Shown: in pieces, positions 54,841 to 63,249 of the stretch
Layout: each line of letters starts with the position of its first letter
Position numbering within the stretch: the stretch's first letter is position 1
NCBI RefSeq assembly: GCF_003710865.1
Contig: NZ_RHHO01000031.1
Span: 168,999-232,998 of the forward strand
Source: Brevibacillus borstelensis
GTDB lineage: Bacteria; Bacillota; Bacilli; Brevibacillales; Brevibacillaceae
Length of the DNA stretch: 64,000 nt
Reading direction: 5' to 3'
Program-made: the position numbers and the translations under genes
The notes under the pieces: generated by a model
Told to the model about the DNA's origin: nothing
Database searches by the model: none
What the model saw: only the letters and a program-made list of their open reading frames with translations

Positions 54841-55668
54841 ATGTACCCGCAATTTAGGAAATATCTCTCGACTCTGCTATTTGCTATTCTCTTGCTTATG
54901 GCGGTCGGCTGTTCGACACAGACCGCTCAGCCGCAAAGTCAACAGCCGGATACCGCTTCCCAGTCGGCAGAAAAACCGCTCCAAATCGAGTTGATGGTCT
55001 CTGCAGCCGCTAGCTTGACGGACGCCTTAAACGAGATCAAGCCGCTGTTTGAGCAGGAGCATCCCGGTGTAACCCTTACATACGTGCTGGGCAGCTCTGG
55101 CAAGCTGGCTACCCAGATCGAACAAGGAGCCCCGACCGATGTCTTTCTTTCCGCCAGCAAGAAGGACATGGACAAGCTGGAAGAGAAACAATTGATACAG
55201 AAAGACAGCCGCACCGATTTCGCCAAAAATGCGTTGGTTCTCGTGGTTGGAAAAGAAAGTACGCTTTCTGTGGGCTCCTTCGAGGACCTGACCAAGGACG
55301 AGATCAAACATCTGGCAGTCGGACAGCCGGATAGCGTACCAGCCGGACGCTATGCAAAGGAATCGCTGGAGCATCTGAAGCTCTGGGAGCCTCTTGCAGA
55401 CCGGCTCGTATTCGGAAGCGACGTCCGCCAGGTGCTGACCTTCGTCGAGTCGGGGAACGCCGAAGCCGGTATCGTGTATGCCAGCGACGCCGCCATCTCG
55501 GAAAAAGTCAAGGTTGCGGCCAAAGCAAATGAGGAATGGCACAAGCCGATTGTCTACCCGGGTGCAATCACTTCCTCTACGGAGCATGCTGATCTTGCCA
55601 AAGCATTCATCGCTTACCTGAGCAGTGAAAAAGGAAAAGAGATTTTGCAGAAATACGGGTTTCAATAA
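54841..55668 (+). CDS. modA: Molybdate ABC transporter substrate-binding lipoprotein
   Basis: A 275-residue protein with a lipoprotein signal: hydrophobic LLFAILLLMAVGC with Cys at residue 23. A Gln/Ser linker follows, then the ModA domain: MVSAAASLTDALNEIKPLFE, YVLGSSGKLATQIEQGAPTDVFLSA and VESGNAEAGIVYASDA. It captures molybdate (or tungstate) outside the membrane. GGAGG 8 bases before the ATG. First gene of modABC. Confidence 0.94.
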   Translation: MYPQFRKYLSTLLFAILLLMAVGCSTQTAQPQSQQPDTASQSAEKPLQIELMVSAAASLTDALNEIKPLFEQEHPGVTLTYVLGSSGKLATQIEQGAPTDVFLSASKKDMDKLEEKQLIQKDSRTDFAKNALVLVVGKESTLSVGSFEDLTKDEIKHLAVGQPDSVPAGRYAKESLEHLKLWEPLADRLVFGSDVRQVLTFVESGNAEAGIVYASDAAISEKVKVAAKANEEWHKPIVYPGAITSSTEHADLAKAFIAYLSSEKGKEILQKYGFQ

Positions 55669-55706
55669 TAGATCATGCGGATTCAGCTAAAGGAGATGGA
55701 CGGTAC

Positions 55707-56390
55707 GTGGATTCCAATCTGACACCCTTGCTTCTCTCCCTAAAAGTGGCCGCCATCTCCACTTCTGTTGTGTTTGTTGTTGGTTTGTTGATGGCACGGC
55801 TTCTGACGCAAAAGGAGTTCTGGGGAAAACATTTTCTGGAATCGCTCATTTTGCTGCCGATCGTCCTCCCGCCGACCGTTGTCGGTTTTGGACTCTTGCT
55901 CGCTTTTGGAAAAAACGGCTTTCTCGGCCAGCTGCTCTACGACATGTTCGGGATACAGATTGTGTTTACCCTCACCGGAGCTGTGATCGCATCTATTGTA
56001 GTTTCGTTTCCGTTGATGTATCAGAGTGCCCAGGCTGCCTTTACAGGAATTGATCGCCGGTTTGAGGATGCAGCACGGACGATGGGCTCCTCGGAATGGC
56101 GCGTCTTTTGGACCATCTCCTTCCCCCTCGCCTGGCCCGGTCTGCTGGCGGGGCTTGTCCTTTCTTTTGCCAGAGGCTTGGGTGAATTCGGAGCGACGCT
56201 GATGCTGGCCGGCTACATCCCGGGAAAAACAGACACGATCCCGGTAGCGATTTACTTTGCGGTTGAAGCCGGACAGATGGACAAGGCCATGTTCTGGGTG
56301 ATCGTCATCGTCGCGCTTGGTATGGGGACAACCGTCTGGCTGAATTGGTGGAGCCGCCGAAGCATGCGCCGTTTTGCCAACACGAAGTGA
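55707..56390 (+). CDS. modB: Molybdate ABC transporter permease
   Basis: A 227-residue permease with five or six membrane segments. The cytoplasmic EAA loop reads EDAARTMGSSEWRVFWTISFPLAWPGLLAG, shortened here in mind as DAARTMGSSEWRVFW, and ARGLGEFGATLMLAGYIPGKT is the ModB signature. GTG 55707 follows AAAGGAG. 38 bases after modA, same transcript. Confidence 0.94.
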   Translation: MDSNLTPLLLSLKVAAISTSVVFVVGLLMARLLTQKEFWGKHFLESLILLPIVLPPTVVGFGLLLAFGKNGFLGQLLYDMFGIQIVFTLTGAVIASIVVSFPLMYQSAQAAFTGIDRRFEDAARTMGSSEWRVFWTISFPLAWPGLLAGLVLSFARGLGEFGATLMLAGYIPGKTDTIPVAIYFAVEAGQMDKAMFWVIVIVALGMGTTVWLNWWSRRSMRRFANTK

Positions 56391-56407
56391 GGAGAGAGGG
56401 ATGGAAC

Positions 56408-57037
56408 ATGCTGCAAGTCGACTTTCAAAAAAGTCTGCCGGAATTTCAGTTGTCCGCCCGGTTTGCGGTAAAGGATGAGATTATCGTCTTGTTCGGACCG
56501 TCGGGCTCGGGAAAAACAACGATCCTGAATTGCATAGCCGGGCTTGCTCACCCCGAGTATGGAACGATCCGGCTGGCTGACCGTCTTTTTTTCGATCACA
56601 AAGACAACATCAAGCTGCCTGTACAGAAGCGGAATGTCGGCTACCTGTTTCAGGATTACGCCCTCTTTCCGCATATGACGGTGGAAAAAAATATCCGCTA
56701 CGGCATGCAGCGGGATGCTCAGGGGCAAGTAGAGGAGCTGCTGCAGTCGGTAGGGATTGACCATCTCCTGCAAAAATATCCCCATCAATTGTCGGGCGGA
56801 CAGAAGCAAAGAGTGGCCTTGGTCAGAGCGCTCGCGACCAAGCCCGATATTTTGTTGTTGGATGAGCCGCTATCAGCCCTGGACGCGGATACGAGACGCC
56901 AGTGTCAGGCAGAATTGCTGCGCATTCACGAAAAGTGGCGCATCCCCTTTCTTTTGGTGACCCACGACCGGGACGAAGCGGAACGGCTGGGTGATCTCAT
57001 CCTGACCAATAGAGACGGCCACTGGAGCCTCGATTAA
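56408..57037 (+). CDS. modC: Molybdate ABC transporter ATPase, short form without TOBE domain
   Basis: A 209-residue ABC ATPase. Walker A is FGPSGSGKTT, the Q loop GYLFQDYALFPHMT, the signature LSGGQKQRVALVRALA, Walker B ILLLDEPLSALDAD and the H loop VTHDRDEAERLGDL. It ends shortly after these motifs, so the C-terminal molybdate-binding TOBE domain of classical ModC is absent. ATG 56408 lies after GGAGAGAGGG. It drives ModB; together with ModA a complete importer is encoded. Confidence 0.92.
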   Translation: MLQVDFQKSLPEFQLSARFAVKDEIIVLFGPSGSGKTTILNCIAGLAHPEYGTIRLADRLFFDHKDNIKLPVQKRNVGYLFQDYALFPHMTVEKNIRYGMQRDAQGQVEELLQSVGIDHLLQKYPHQLSGGQKQRVALVRALATKPDILLLDEPLSALDADTRRQCQAELLRIHEKWRIPFLLVTHDRDEAERLGDLILTNRDGHWSLD

Positions 57038-57099
57038 AAAAGCCTTGCCAGCCCCAGCCGTCCTAAGACGGCACAGAGCAGGCATGGCTTTGCTTTTTC
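57037..57099. terminator. Branched hairpin terminator between modC and pxpA
   Basis: AAAGCC-TTGCC pairs loosely with GGC-ATGGCTTT, enclosing the perfect inner stem GCCGTC/GACGGC with a CTAA loop. T-rich GCTTTTTCC follows. It separates convergent genes. Confidence 0.65.
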
Positions 57100-57119
57100 C
57101 AATTCTGAGCTTCTTTATG

Positions 57120-57884
57120 TTAGCGTGGGGTGATCGCTTCCAGCTTCACATCGTTTTGTTTGGCCCAACGATGCAGTTCGATCAAAAATTGGAGCACGTC
57201 CGGACTCTCGCAGTGCACACACAGCGTATCCGCGGCCAATGCGATGCTCGTTCCATCGACCGTCTGCACCTTTTGATTCAGAACCAGTTGCCTGGTCTGC
57301 TCCATCTGCTCTTCTTTGCTGATCAGCACACTGCCTTCCAATTCACGCGGCGCCAGTCGTCCATTTGGCAAATACGCTCGATCAGCAAATACTTCTTCTG
57401 CCACCTGGAGGCCGTATTCCAGACCAGCTTCGACCAGAGCACTTCCCGACAGGGCGTACAAAATCAGTTCTTCATTAATATCAGAAACAGCACGAGCCAC
57501 CGCCTCGGCCAGCTCCGGGCTTTCCGCCGCTTCGTTGTAGAGCGCCCCGTGAAGTTTTACGTGGTGAAGCTCCCCGCCAAGCGCGCGGCTGACTCCGTCG
57601 AGCGCAGACACTTGATACAGAACCAGCTCGTATACTTCTCGTACAGACAGATTCATCGAACGGCGGCCAAAGCCCTGAACATCCGGATAGCCTGGATGGG
57701 CACCGATCTTGACTCCGTTCCGAATCGCCGCCTCTACGGTCCTGGCAATAATATGAGGATCTCCGGCATGAAGTCCGCATGCAATGTTCACGGACGTTAT
57801 CCACTTCATGATCCCCAAATCTTCAGCTTGGCGTCCCCGACCGTATCCTTCTGCCAGGTCGCAGTTAATATCCAAACGTATCAT
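57120..57884 (-). CDS. pxpA: 5-oxoprolinase subunit A (LamB/YcsF family)
   Basis: A 254-residue protein. RLDINCDLAEGYG, VNIACGLHAGDP, GVKIGAHPGYPD and HHVKLHGALYN are the family blocks. PxpA acts with PxpB and PxpC in ATP-dependent cleavage of 5-oxoproline to glutamate, but no pxpB or pxpC lies in this neighbourhood. ATG 57884 follows AAGGGCGGG; the longer frame has no homology. Confidence 0.9.
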   Translation of the reverse strand: MIRLDINCDLAEGYGRGRQAEDLGIMKWITSVNIACGLHAGDPHIIARTVEAAIRNGVKIGAHPGYPDVQGFGRRSMNLSVREVYELVLYQVSALDGVSRALGGELHHVKLHGALYNEAAESPELAEAVARAVSDINEELILYALSGSALVEAGLEYGLQVAEEVFADRAYLPNGRLAPRELEGSVLISKEEQMEQTRQLVLNQKVQTVDGTSIALAADTLCVHCESPDVLQFLIELHRWAKQNDVKLEAITPR

Positions 57885-58001
57885 CACGCACCCGCCCTTC
57901 CCTTTTCTCTCTATTTGATGCCAATGAAAGCGCAAACATTCGCATCATTACAGGGTTGTATCTATTGTTTAGCATATCACGTACGGGGGTCCAGCAAAAG
58001 C

Positions 58002-58029
58002 AAAAAAGCTGCCGAAATGTGGCAGCTTA
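58002..58029 (-). terminator. Terminator of ylbG
   Basis: Minus strand AAGCTGCC and GGCAGCTT pair around ACATTTC, followed by TTTTTG. The first arm includes the ylbG stop codon. Confidence 0.85.
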
Positions 58030-58383
58030 GTGCACTGATTCTGTCGAGGCTCCTGCCGGCTGCAAACTGTCTTCCCCCAGAAGGGTATCGGCCAGGGCCA
58101 TCAACTGATGCTTCTCTTGCTTATAATCGTATTCCTTCGCCTTGTCTGGCTTGGCATTGTTGTATTCAATCGGAATCTCGTGACGATGGGAACGCTCGAT
58201 CTTCGTCACAAAATGAAGCCGTTCCATCGTGCGGATGATGTCGTCGATTTGGTCGGCATCCACATACATCGAGACGTAATTTAACCGCTTGGAGATGTAA
58301 TGAATGGTTCCAAATTTGCGTAAATTCTTGGCAGCACGCGGGTTTTTTACCCATACCGCAACTCCCAGACGTCTTTCTCTCAT
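58027..58383 (-). CDS. ylbG: YlbG family protein (DUF2129)
   Basis: A 118-residue protein. RRLGVAVWVKNPRAAKNLRK and GTIHYISKRLNYVSMYVD followed by LHFVTKIERSHRHEI are the DUF2129/UPF0298 pattern. It has an extended Lys/Glu/Gln-rich C terminus. ATG 58383; AGG lies upstream in a partly plus-strand-overlapping spacer. In Bacillus ylbG follows ylbF (ricF) directly; here a plus-strand gene sits between them. Function unknown. Confidence 0.85.
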   Translation of the reverse strand: MRERRLGVAVWVKNPRAAKNLRKFGTIHYISKRLNYVSMYVDADQIDDIIRTMERLHFVTKIERSHRHEIPIEYNNAKPDKAKEYDYKQEKHQLMALADTLLGEDSLQPAGASTESVH

Positions 58384-58459
58384 AACGGTCGTCGTGCTCC
58401 TTTCCTTGCAAGGTAGAATAGGATGTATCGGCTCCATGAAAACGGAGGTAGATCATCAC

Positions 58460-58783
58460 ATGCTTATCGATCAGCTTTATGCTCAACTTGTTTGCTTGCT
58501 TCGAGATGAGGGTGTCGTCCTTCATGCCTACTTTCGCGAATACGCCGGCAACCGCTTTTTGTATGTAACCAGTCCGCTCCCTCCTCCGCAGCTTGGCGAT
58601 TATTTGACGGAGGCGGGGGAGCGAATTGCATCCGGGACAATCATACACCCAGAATGTACGTATGTCCGGACGGCGGGTATGGAGCGGGTCTTCCGATTTC
58701 GTTTTCTCATTCCCGAGGACAAGAAATTTTGCTGCGGAAATTTGTGTGACGATTGCTACCTCTTGCGCTCTAAATGGTCATGA
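58460..58783 (+). CDS. Small cysteine-motif protein, conserved family not recognised
   Basis: A 107-residue protein beginning MLIDQLYAQLVCLLRDEGVV. The middle (LYVTSPLPPPQLGDYLTEAG) is coherent, and the end holds FCCGNLCDDCYLLR with Cys91, Cys92, Cys96 and Cys99, a CC-x3-C-x2-C pattern resembling that at the N terminus of oxidoreductase-like proteins. It could bind zinc or an Fe-S cluster (inference). GGAGG precedes ATG 58460 by about 11 bases; an in-frame ATG at 58436 is possible. Its last 6 bases overlap the end of ricF on the other strand, and it splits the ricF-ylbG pair. Confidence 0.7.
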   Translation: MLIDQLYAQLVCLLRDEGVVLHAYFREYAGNRFLYVTSPLPPPQLGDYLTEAGERIASGTIIHPECTYVRTAGMERVFRFRFLIPEDKKFCCGNLCDDCYLLRSKWS

Positions 58784-59236
58784 ATGTTTCTTGATGCTGC
58801 AGCCGCAGCTTCCGCCGCCGCCGCAACCGCTGCTCTTCGCTTCCAGAAACGGATTATTGCTGGGCACTTTAATCGAGCTCGACACGGAATCCGCGATGGT
58901 TCGGCTGACCTCGTACAAAAGCTGGTCAAGGCTGTCCTCAGCTCGTTTGAATGCCTGGACAGAATCCAGCATTTCGATCGAACGCTTCAACTGCCGGATT
59001 TCTTTCGATATTTGATCGTAATCGGGATGATATTTCCCGAACCGCTGCACATCCTCGTACTGGTCTTTTTTCCGCTCAAACAGGGCGAGCAGCCTTTGCG
59101 CTTCCTTGTCTGCCTCCATGGCCTGTTTGGCAAGGATATATTCTGAGACCTCGCGGGACTGGTTGATCATCGTCGACAGCTCATGCGAATGGATAATGAG
59201 CTCAGTCATATCCACTGTTTTCAACGCTTCCATCAT
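58778..59236 (-). CDS. ricF: RicF/YlbF, Fe-S cluster-binding regulator of biofilm and sporulation
   Basis: A 152-residue helical protein of the YlbF/YmcA (Com_YlbF) group. SREVSEYILAKQAMEADKEA and GKYHPDYDQISKEIR are the conserved helices. The C terminus GCGGGGSCGC carries Cys138, Cys144 and Cys146. In Bacillus RicA, RicF and RicT form a complex with two 4Fe-4S clusters that speeds the Spo0A phosphorelay and guides RNase Y. RicA and RicT are not in this window. ATG 59236 or 59233 follows AGGAGG. Confidence 0.9.
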   Translation of the reverse strand: MMEALKTVDMTELIIHSHELSTMINQSREVSEYILAKQAMEADKEAQRLLALFERKKDQYEDVQRFGKYHPDYDQISKEIRQLKRSIEMLDSVQAFKRAEDSLDQLLYEVSRTIADSVSSSIKVPSNNPFLEAKSSGCGGGGSCGCSIKKHS

Positions 59237-59293
59237 CGAGACCTCCTTTGTTTATACGTAAGTCGCCTCTTATTGTACCACGAAGCAAGCGGG

Positions 59294-61198
59294 CTAGTAC
59301 AGATATTCGGGCAGTACAATGCGCACCCGATGAATGTCGTCCAGACGGCATCTTTGTTTTTTGTTTCCCACTTCCAGAAAAACATACCAATAACCCATTT
59401 CAATCGATACTTGGCGCGGAATTCCCGCCCTTACCTTTTTGTCCTGCATCTCCGCTTCGATCTCCAATCCCAGCTCGGATGCCCGCTGCAGCAGCGTGCG
59501 CATCGTCTGCGGGTGGTATGATTGAAAATGCTGGGTCCACATCTTCGGCAACGAAGAAAGCTGATGCATGCCCTCCAGGCTATCCGGGAAGGTATTTTCA
59601 ACAGCAAACCCATCCCAAGGGCGGGGGATCGTGAATAGCCCGTCAGGCCCCCCTTCCGCGGCATGACTGCGAGCAGCCTGATCTTCTGTAGATTTTTTGG
59701 GCATATACGGAGTGTATCCGTATTTTCGCAACAGCGCGGTTACTTCCTTTTCCTGCTCCGGTGCGATCAGAAAATCGGTCGAGGAAATTGGGAATCCGAG
59801 GAAAGGACGAAACTGTTCAAGGGTCTTCAGCTCCTCCAAAATCCCGGGATGTGCAGTACGGACCCTGACCATCGGTTCGAACTGAATCTGACGGGCCTCC
59901 CTTCCCCACTGCCGGATCATCTGCCCGATCGATTCAGGCAGTGGATGAGCGCAATACTGCTGCAGGATGTCCACGGCATCTTCTTCTTTTCCCCCAGCCG
60001 CCAGATAGGACTGCAGCGGCTTTGCCTGCAGCTCGCCTTGAATCAAATCCCCGGTGAAGACCAGCGGGCAAAACCTGCTGACCTCCCACACAGCTTTCAG
60101 CGGAACGAGCGGCGGTATCGTCAAGACTCCTGCAGGATCGATAAACCAGCGCTCCTCAATCGCCAGGCGAGGCAGGCTGTTCCAACGCCAGTACACCTCT
60201 CCCTCGGCTGTCGTTCCCATATGCAGCCAACCGAAACCGAGCAGCAGGTGGAGCCATCTGGTTACTGCCAAACTGGCAGCATCATCCGGAACGCGGAAGC
60301 CTGTGTCAGCTAATGTCTTGATCTGATCATTTATACTATGCCATTCGTCGGATTTACTCTCCATCATCAGTACAAGCAGTCCATCCCACCAGCTGTCATG
60401 CGGCAAATACTCCTCCGCAATCAGTTGAAAAAGCTCGTTCCACCTTGCCTCCTGGCCTTTTTCCAGCCACTTGGCAACGCTTAGCTTCTCCAGGACAAGC
60501 TGACCTCCCCGGGCGCGAATCAATCCAAGCCGGATCGCCAAGTCGATCACGACCGCAAGCGCCATTTCACCTTCCTTTGATTCGGGGATCGAATAGCTTG
60601 CCCATCCCTCGACATGTTCATCGGAAAGTGTAAGCAGCGGCGTCATTTTCTGGAGAATTCGCCGGTGAATACTGCCCTTCACGGTCAGAGGAACATCCGT
60701 TTCCCGTAAAAAGGAGAGGACGCCAAAAAGATCCAGATGTATCCCCCTGCCTGCCGTTATATAATAAGGGAGCGTCTTTGCAGGAGCAGGCGTACAATGA
60801 CGTTCGGTGATGAGACAAAGGGTAAGCCTTTCTCTCACTTCCTTCGGCATCATGTAGCCGATCTCACCCCACATTTTTCGGACGGTGAGAATGAATCCGA
60901 GTCGGCGAAGCTTATTTAACCCGACCGACAGTATTCGCCCCTGATGCAAAACGATCTTTTCCCAGTCTTTTTTACGCAAAAATCCTCTTGCCGCAGTAGT
61001 GACAAAAAGACGGATTACCTTTTTTTCGCTATCGTCGGCTTGTTTCCAGTATGTATCGATAAAGAGCGGATCGGTCAACAGGTCAGTCAATGTCCGACCG
61101 TCCTTGATGCCGAAACGTTTGGCATGCTCTTCTAGCATATGCTCTTGGGTTGTTTGTGAAAGAAACTCGACACCCTGCAGGATGCGCACGCCGTTCAC
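59294..61198 (-). CDS. XPB/Ssl2-like helicase-associated domain protein (orphan)
   Basis: A 634-residue protein without Walker motifs. The N-terminal two thirds are helical winged-helix-like segments (LLTDPLFIDTYWKQADDSEK, LNKLRRLGFILTV). Residues about 415-520 (VFTGDLIQGELQAKP, QFEPMVRVRTAHPGILEEL, FLGFPISSTDFLIAPEQEKE, VTALLRKYGYTPYM) match the helicase-associated XPB N-terminal-type domain (PF13625). The C terminus (IEMGYWYVFLEVGNKKQRCRL) is a WYL-like strand region. GTG 61198 or GTG 61189 after GAGG. Partner helicases often lie next door in Bacillota, but none does here. Confidence 0.72.
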   Translation of the reverse strand: MNGVRILQGVEFLSQTTQEHMLEEHAKRFGIKDGRTLTDLLTDPLFIDTYWKQADDSEKKVIRLFVTTAARGFLRKKDWEKIVLHQGRILSVGLNKLRRLGFILTVRKMWGEIGYMMPKEVRERLTLCLITERHCTPAPAKTLPYYITAGRGIHLDLFGVLSFLRETDVPLTVKGSIHRRILQKMTPLLTLSDEHVEGWASYSIPESKEGEMALAVVIDLAIRLGLIRARGGQLVLEKLSVAKWLEKGQEARWNELFQLIAEEYLPHDSWWDGLLVLMMESKSDEWHSINDQIKTLADTGFRVPDDAASLAVTRWLHLLLGFGWLHMGTTAEGEVYWRWNSLPRLAIEERWFIDPAGVLTIPPLVPLKAVWEVSRFCPLVFTGDLIQGELQAKPLQSYLAAGGKEEDAVDILQQYCAHPLPESIGQMIRQWGREARQIQFEPMVRVRTAHPGILEELKTLEQFRPFLGFPISSTDFLIAPEQEKEVTALLRKYGYTPYMPKKSTEDQAARSHAAEGGPDGLFTIPRPWDGFAVENTFPDSLEGMHQLSSLPKMWTQHFQSYHPQTMRTLLQRASELGLEIEAEMQDKKVRAGIPRQVSIEMGYWYVFLEVGNKKQRCRLDDIHRVRIVLPEYLY

Positions 61199-61241
61199 CT
61201 CGTTTGCTCAATTGATAAAACTACATCTAGGAGGGATGCCT

Positions 61242-61667
61242 GTGTTACACGCATGGTACAGTTTACTTTTGGCTGCATCTTTGTCATTGACAGGCCAACC
61301 GTTCCATATAGATCATCCTACCCCAACACAAGCTGCTGTGGTAGGCGCAGATGAATTGCAAAGCGTATCGGCCCCGTATCCGCCAGCGGTACAGGATGCG
61401 CTTCGTTCGGTTCGGAAAAACGGCGGTCACTCTGTCGTCCGCGCCGATCAAAAAACGTATGTCGTCATCGGTGCCGGAAAACGTCCTACAGGCGGGTACC
61501 GATTGGTTGCTGACAAGGTGGAACGCAAAGGGACACACGGGTATGTCATCCATGTCCGCGAGCAAAAGCCTGCTGCCGGTTCCATGGCGACGCAGGTCAT
61601 CAGCTATCCGACCTTGGTCGTTTCTGTCCCAGACAAGCAAGCACAAGTAACCGTATTGTTCCGCTAG
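61242..61667 (+). CDS. PrcB C-terminal-domain secreted protein
   Basis: A 141-residue protein starting at GTG 61242, seven bases after GGAGGG. A signal peptide (AWYSLLLAASLSLTGQPF) precedes a beta domain with TYVVIGAGKRPTGGYRLVAD and QVISYPTLVVSVPDKQAQVTV, the PrcB_C pattern (protease complex subunit, PF14343). Probably exported. Divergent from the XPB-like gene with only about 40 bases between. Confidence 0.75.
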   Translation: MLHAWYSLLLAASLSLTGQPFHIDHPTPTQAAVVGADELQSVSAPYPPAVQDALRSVRKNGGHSVVRADQKTYVVIGAGKRPTGGYRLVADKVERKGTHGYVIHVREQKPAAGSMATQVISYPTLVVSVPDKQAQVTVLFR

Positions 61668-61690
61668 TTTTTAGGAATAACGAGAATAGA

Positions 61691-61736
61691 AAAGCCGACG
61701 ATCCAGCGCCAGTGCCGGATGTCGGCTTTCTGCTTT
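61691..61736 (+). terminator. Terminator of the PrcB-like gene
   Basis: AAGCCGACGATCC pairs with GGATGTCGGCTT (one bulge) around a 12-base loop, followed by TCTGCTTTT. Confidence 0.8.
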
Positions 61737-61761
61737 TGTGCCCGATTATTTGCGCCTTCCT

Positions 61762-62190
61762 CTAGGGCTTTACCTCAACCCGGAACTCTTGCTTGATGCC
61801 GTATGACTCGTGATTGTTATGCGCCAGCTCTACGACGACGTCATGCGAGCCGCTGGGAATATTTTTTACGATATAATTGTCTTCAAACGCTTTGGCGACT
61901 TTTTTCCCATCCAGATAGATGTGAATATGGCCCTCGCCAGGCCGGTTTTCCTTGCCCATATTCTCGATTGAATACGTGAAGCCTGTCACCTTCATCTTCA
62001 GGTGGAGGTCGTTTTTCTGCAGACTGTGCGTCACCTCTAGCGTAGGGGCCTTCTCGGGCTGTTCCGCCGCTTGTTTGACTCCTCCCGTCTCCGCATCTCG
62101 CGTGCCGTAGAGGGCAAACTCGATCACGGCGACGACACCAATCAGGAGCAGCAGGCGATAAACCAGACGCATGGATTTTTCTTTTTTCAT
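61762..62190 (-). CDS. Membrane-anchored protein with Ig-like beta domain, unknown
   Basis: A 142-residue protein. One N-terminal membrane segment (VYRLLLLIGVVAVIEFALYG) is followed by a charged linker and a beta-rich domain with EGHIHIYLDGKKVAKAFED and GSHDVVVELAHNNHESYGI. The paired HIHIYLDGK and HDVVVELAHNNH blocks occur in exported proteins of Bacillota, sometimes near copper genes, but I cannot name a family with confidence. ATG 62190 after AAAGGAG. Confidence 0.6.
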   Translation of the reverse strand: MKKEKSMRLVYRLLLLIGVVAVIEFALYGTRDAETGGVKQAAEQPEKAPTLEVTHSLQKNDLHLKMKVTGFTYSIENMGKENRPGEGHIHIYLDGKKVAKAFEDNYIVKNIPSGSHDVVVELAHNNHESYGIKQEFRVEVKP

Positions 62191-62257
62191 GGGGACACTC
62201 CTTTCAGAGACAATCATCCCCATTTTTCCCTAACCTGCGTTGCCGTATTCCTGATGG

Positions 62258-63070
62258 TCAGCGCTTTGGCGCACGATAGCCCGCTGCTTGCGCTTCCTCT
62301 TCTGTTGCAAACCAGACTTCCGCCTTGGTCTGGTCGTAATTTCGCGACCCAGGCACATGATAGATTTTATCCCCTTTGGAATTGATGTTTCCTTTAATCA
62401 GCTTTCCTGCAGGGGGTGTTTCCGCTTGTTCGGTATTCTGGTTGTTCGTTTCGCCGGCACTGTTTTTGGGTTGTCCAGTCTTTTCATTGGAATCGGAAGC
62501 CTTATCTTTCGATTCAGAAGCCTTGTCCTTGGAGGAATTGGCACCGTTTTTCGATGTTGCATTTCCGTTTTTGGATTCCGCTTTTCCGTTTGACAGTTCC
62601 AATCCCCAAAGCCCTCGATTGTGTTCCCGCGCTTCCCGCTCTGCTTCGAGAAACACGTCCGCTTTGGCTACATTCGGGGGGATCGTCATAATTCTGGCAT
62701 AGCCTTCTTTTACCAATTTTTCATTGACGAACGTGCCATCCATTAAATAGACATAGGCGAGCAACCGTTTGTATCGGTCATGCGGCTCCACGTCAAAAAC
62801 AAGGCGCACCTCTTGGCCTGTAAGCAGTTCTTTCGTAAAGTTGCTTGCTTCTTTTCCATAAGGCTCTACGGGATGGTTGGGCTTTACCGTTTCGGGTGTA
62901 TCCACCCCGATCAGGCGCACCTTTTCCCCGGTTGCGATTTCGAAAGTATCGCCGTCCACTACCCGTTTTACGGTAGTTGTCATTTCGCCGTTCGGCTTTG
63001 GCCCTTCTGGCGCTGCACATGCGTACAAAAGGCACGCCATGATAACGAGCCAGGCGCTCAGACGTTTCAT
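62258..63070 (-). CDS. Thermonuclease-family lipoprotein with sunset-like C-terminal domain
   Basis: A 270-residue exported nuclease. Lipobox LYAC has Cys18 after [10 protein letters not shown]. The nuclease core shows [35 protein letters not shown] and LVKEGYARI, the Staphylococcus nuclease pattern with catalytic Arg-Glu-Arg. A Lys/Ser/Asn-rich spacer with near-repeats ([14 protein letters not shown]) follows, then [20 protein letters not shown] and [17 protein letters not shown], the sunset (DNA-uptake/surface) domain. ATG 63070; upstream frame is not homologous. Confidence 0.88.
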   Translation of the reverse strand: MKRLSAWLVIMACLLYACAAPEGPKPNGEMTTTVKRVVDGDTFEIATGEKVRLIGVDTPETVKPNHPVEPYGKEASNFTKELLTGQEVRLVFDVEPHDRYKRLLAYVYLMDGTFVNEKLVKEGYARIMTIPPNVAKADVFLEAEREAREHNRGLWGLELSNGKAESKNGNATSKNGANSSKDKASESKDKASDSNEKTGQPKNSAGETNNQNTEQAETPPAGKLIKGNINSKGDKIYHVPGSRNYDQTKAEVWFATEEEAQAAGYRAPKR

Positions 63071-63178
63071 GATCTTGCCATCTCCTTTTCTCTGATGCTG
63101 CTTACCAGCGTACCGGAAGCCCGAAGAGTGGTCAATCATAGATTGCGAACATATGTGCATATGTCAAAAAATCTTCAA

Positions 63179-63211
63179 ACAAAAAACGACCTGTCTCCAA
63201 GGTCGTTTTGT
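63179..63211 (-). terminator. Terminator after the 34-residue gene
   Basis: Minus strand AAAACGACCTTGG pairs with a GGTCGTTTT arm (imperfect loop side), followed by TTTTG. Confidence 0.7.
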
Positions 63212-63249
63212 TCTTCTCGTCAAACTGCAACGAGACCTATTCTTTTTTG

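Noticed and set aside
57045..58238. Plus-strand frame of 397 codons opposite pxpA and ylbG
   Set aside because: It crosses two real minus-strand genes and their intergenic terminator; no homology is seen.
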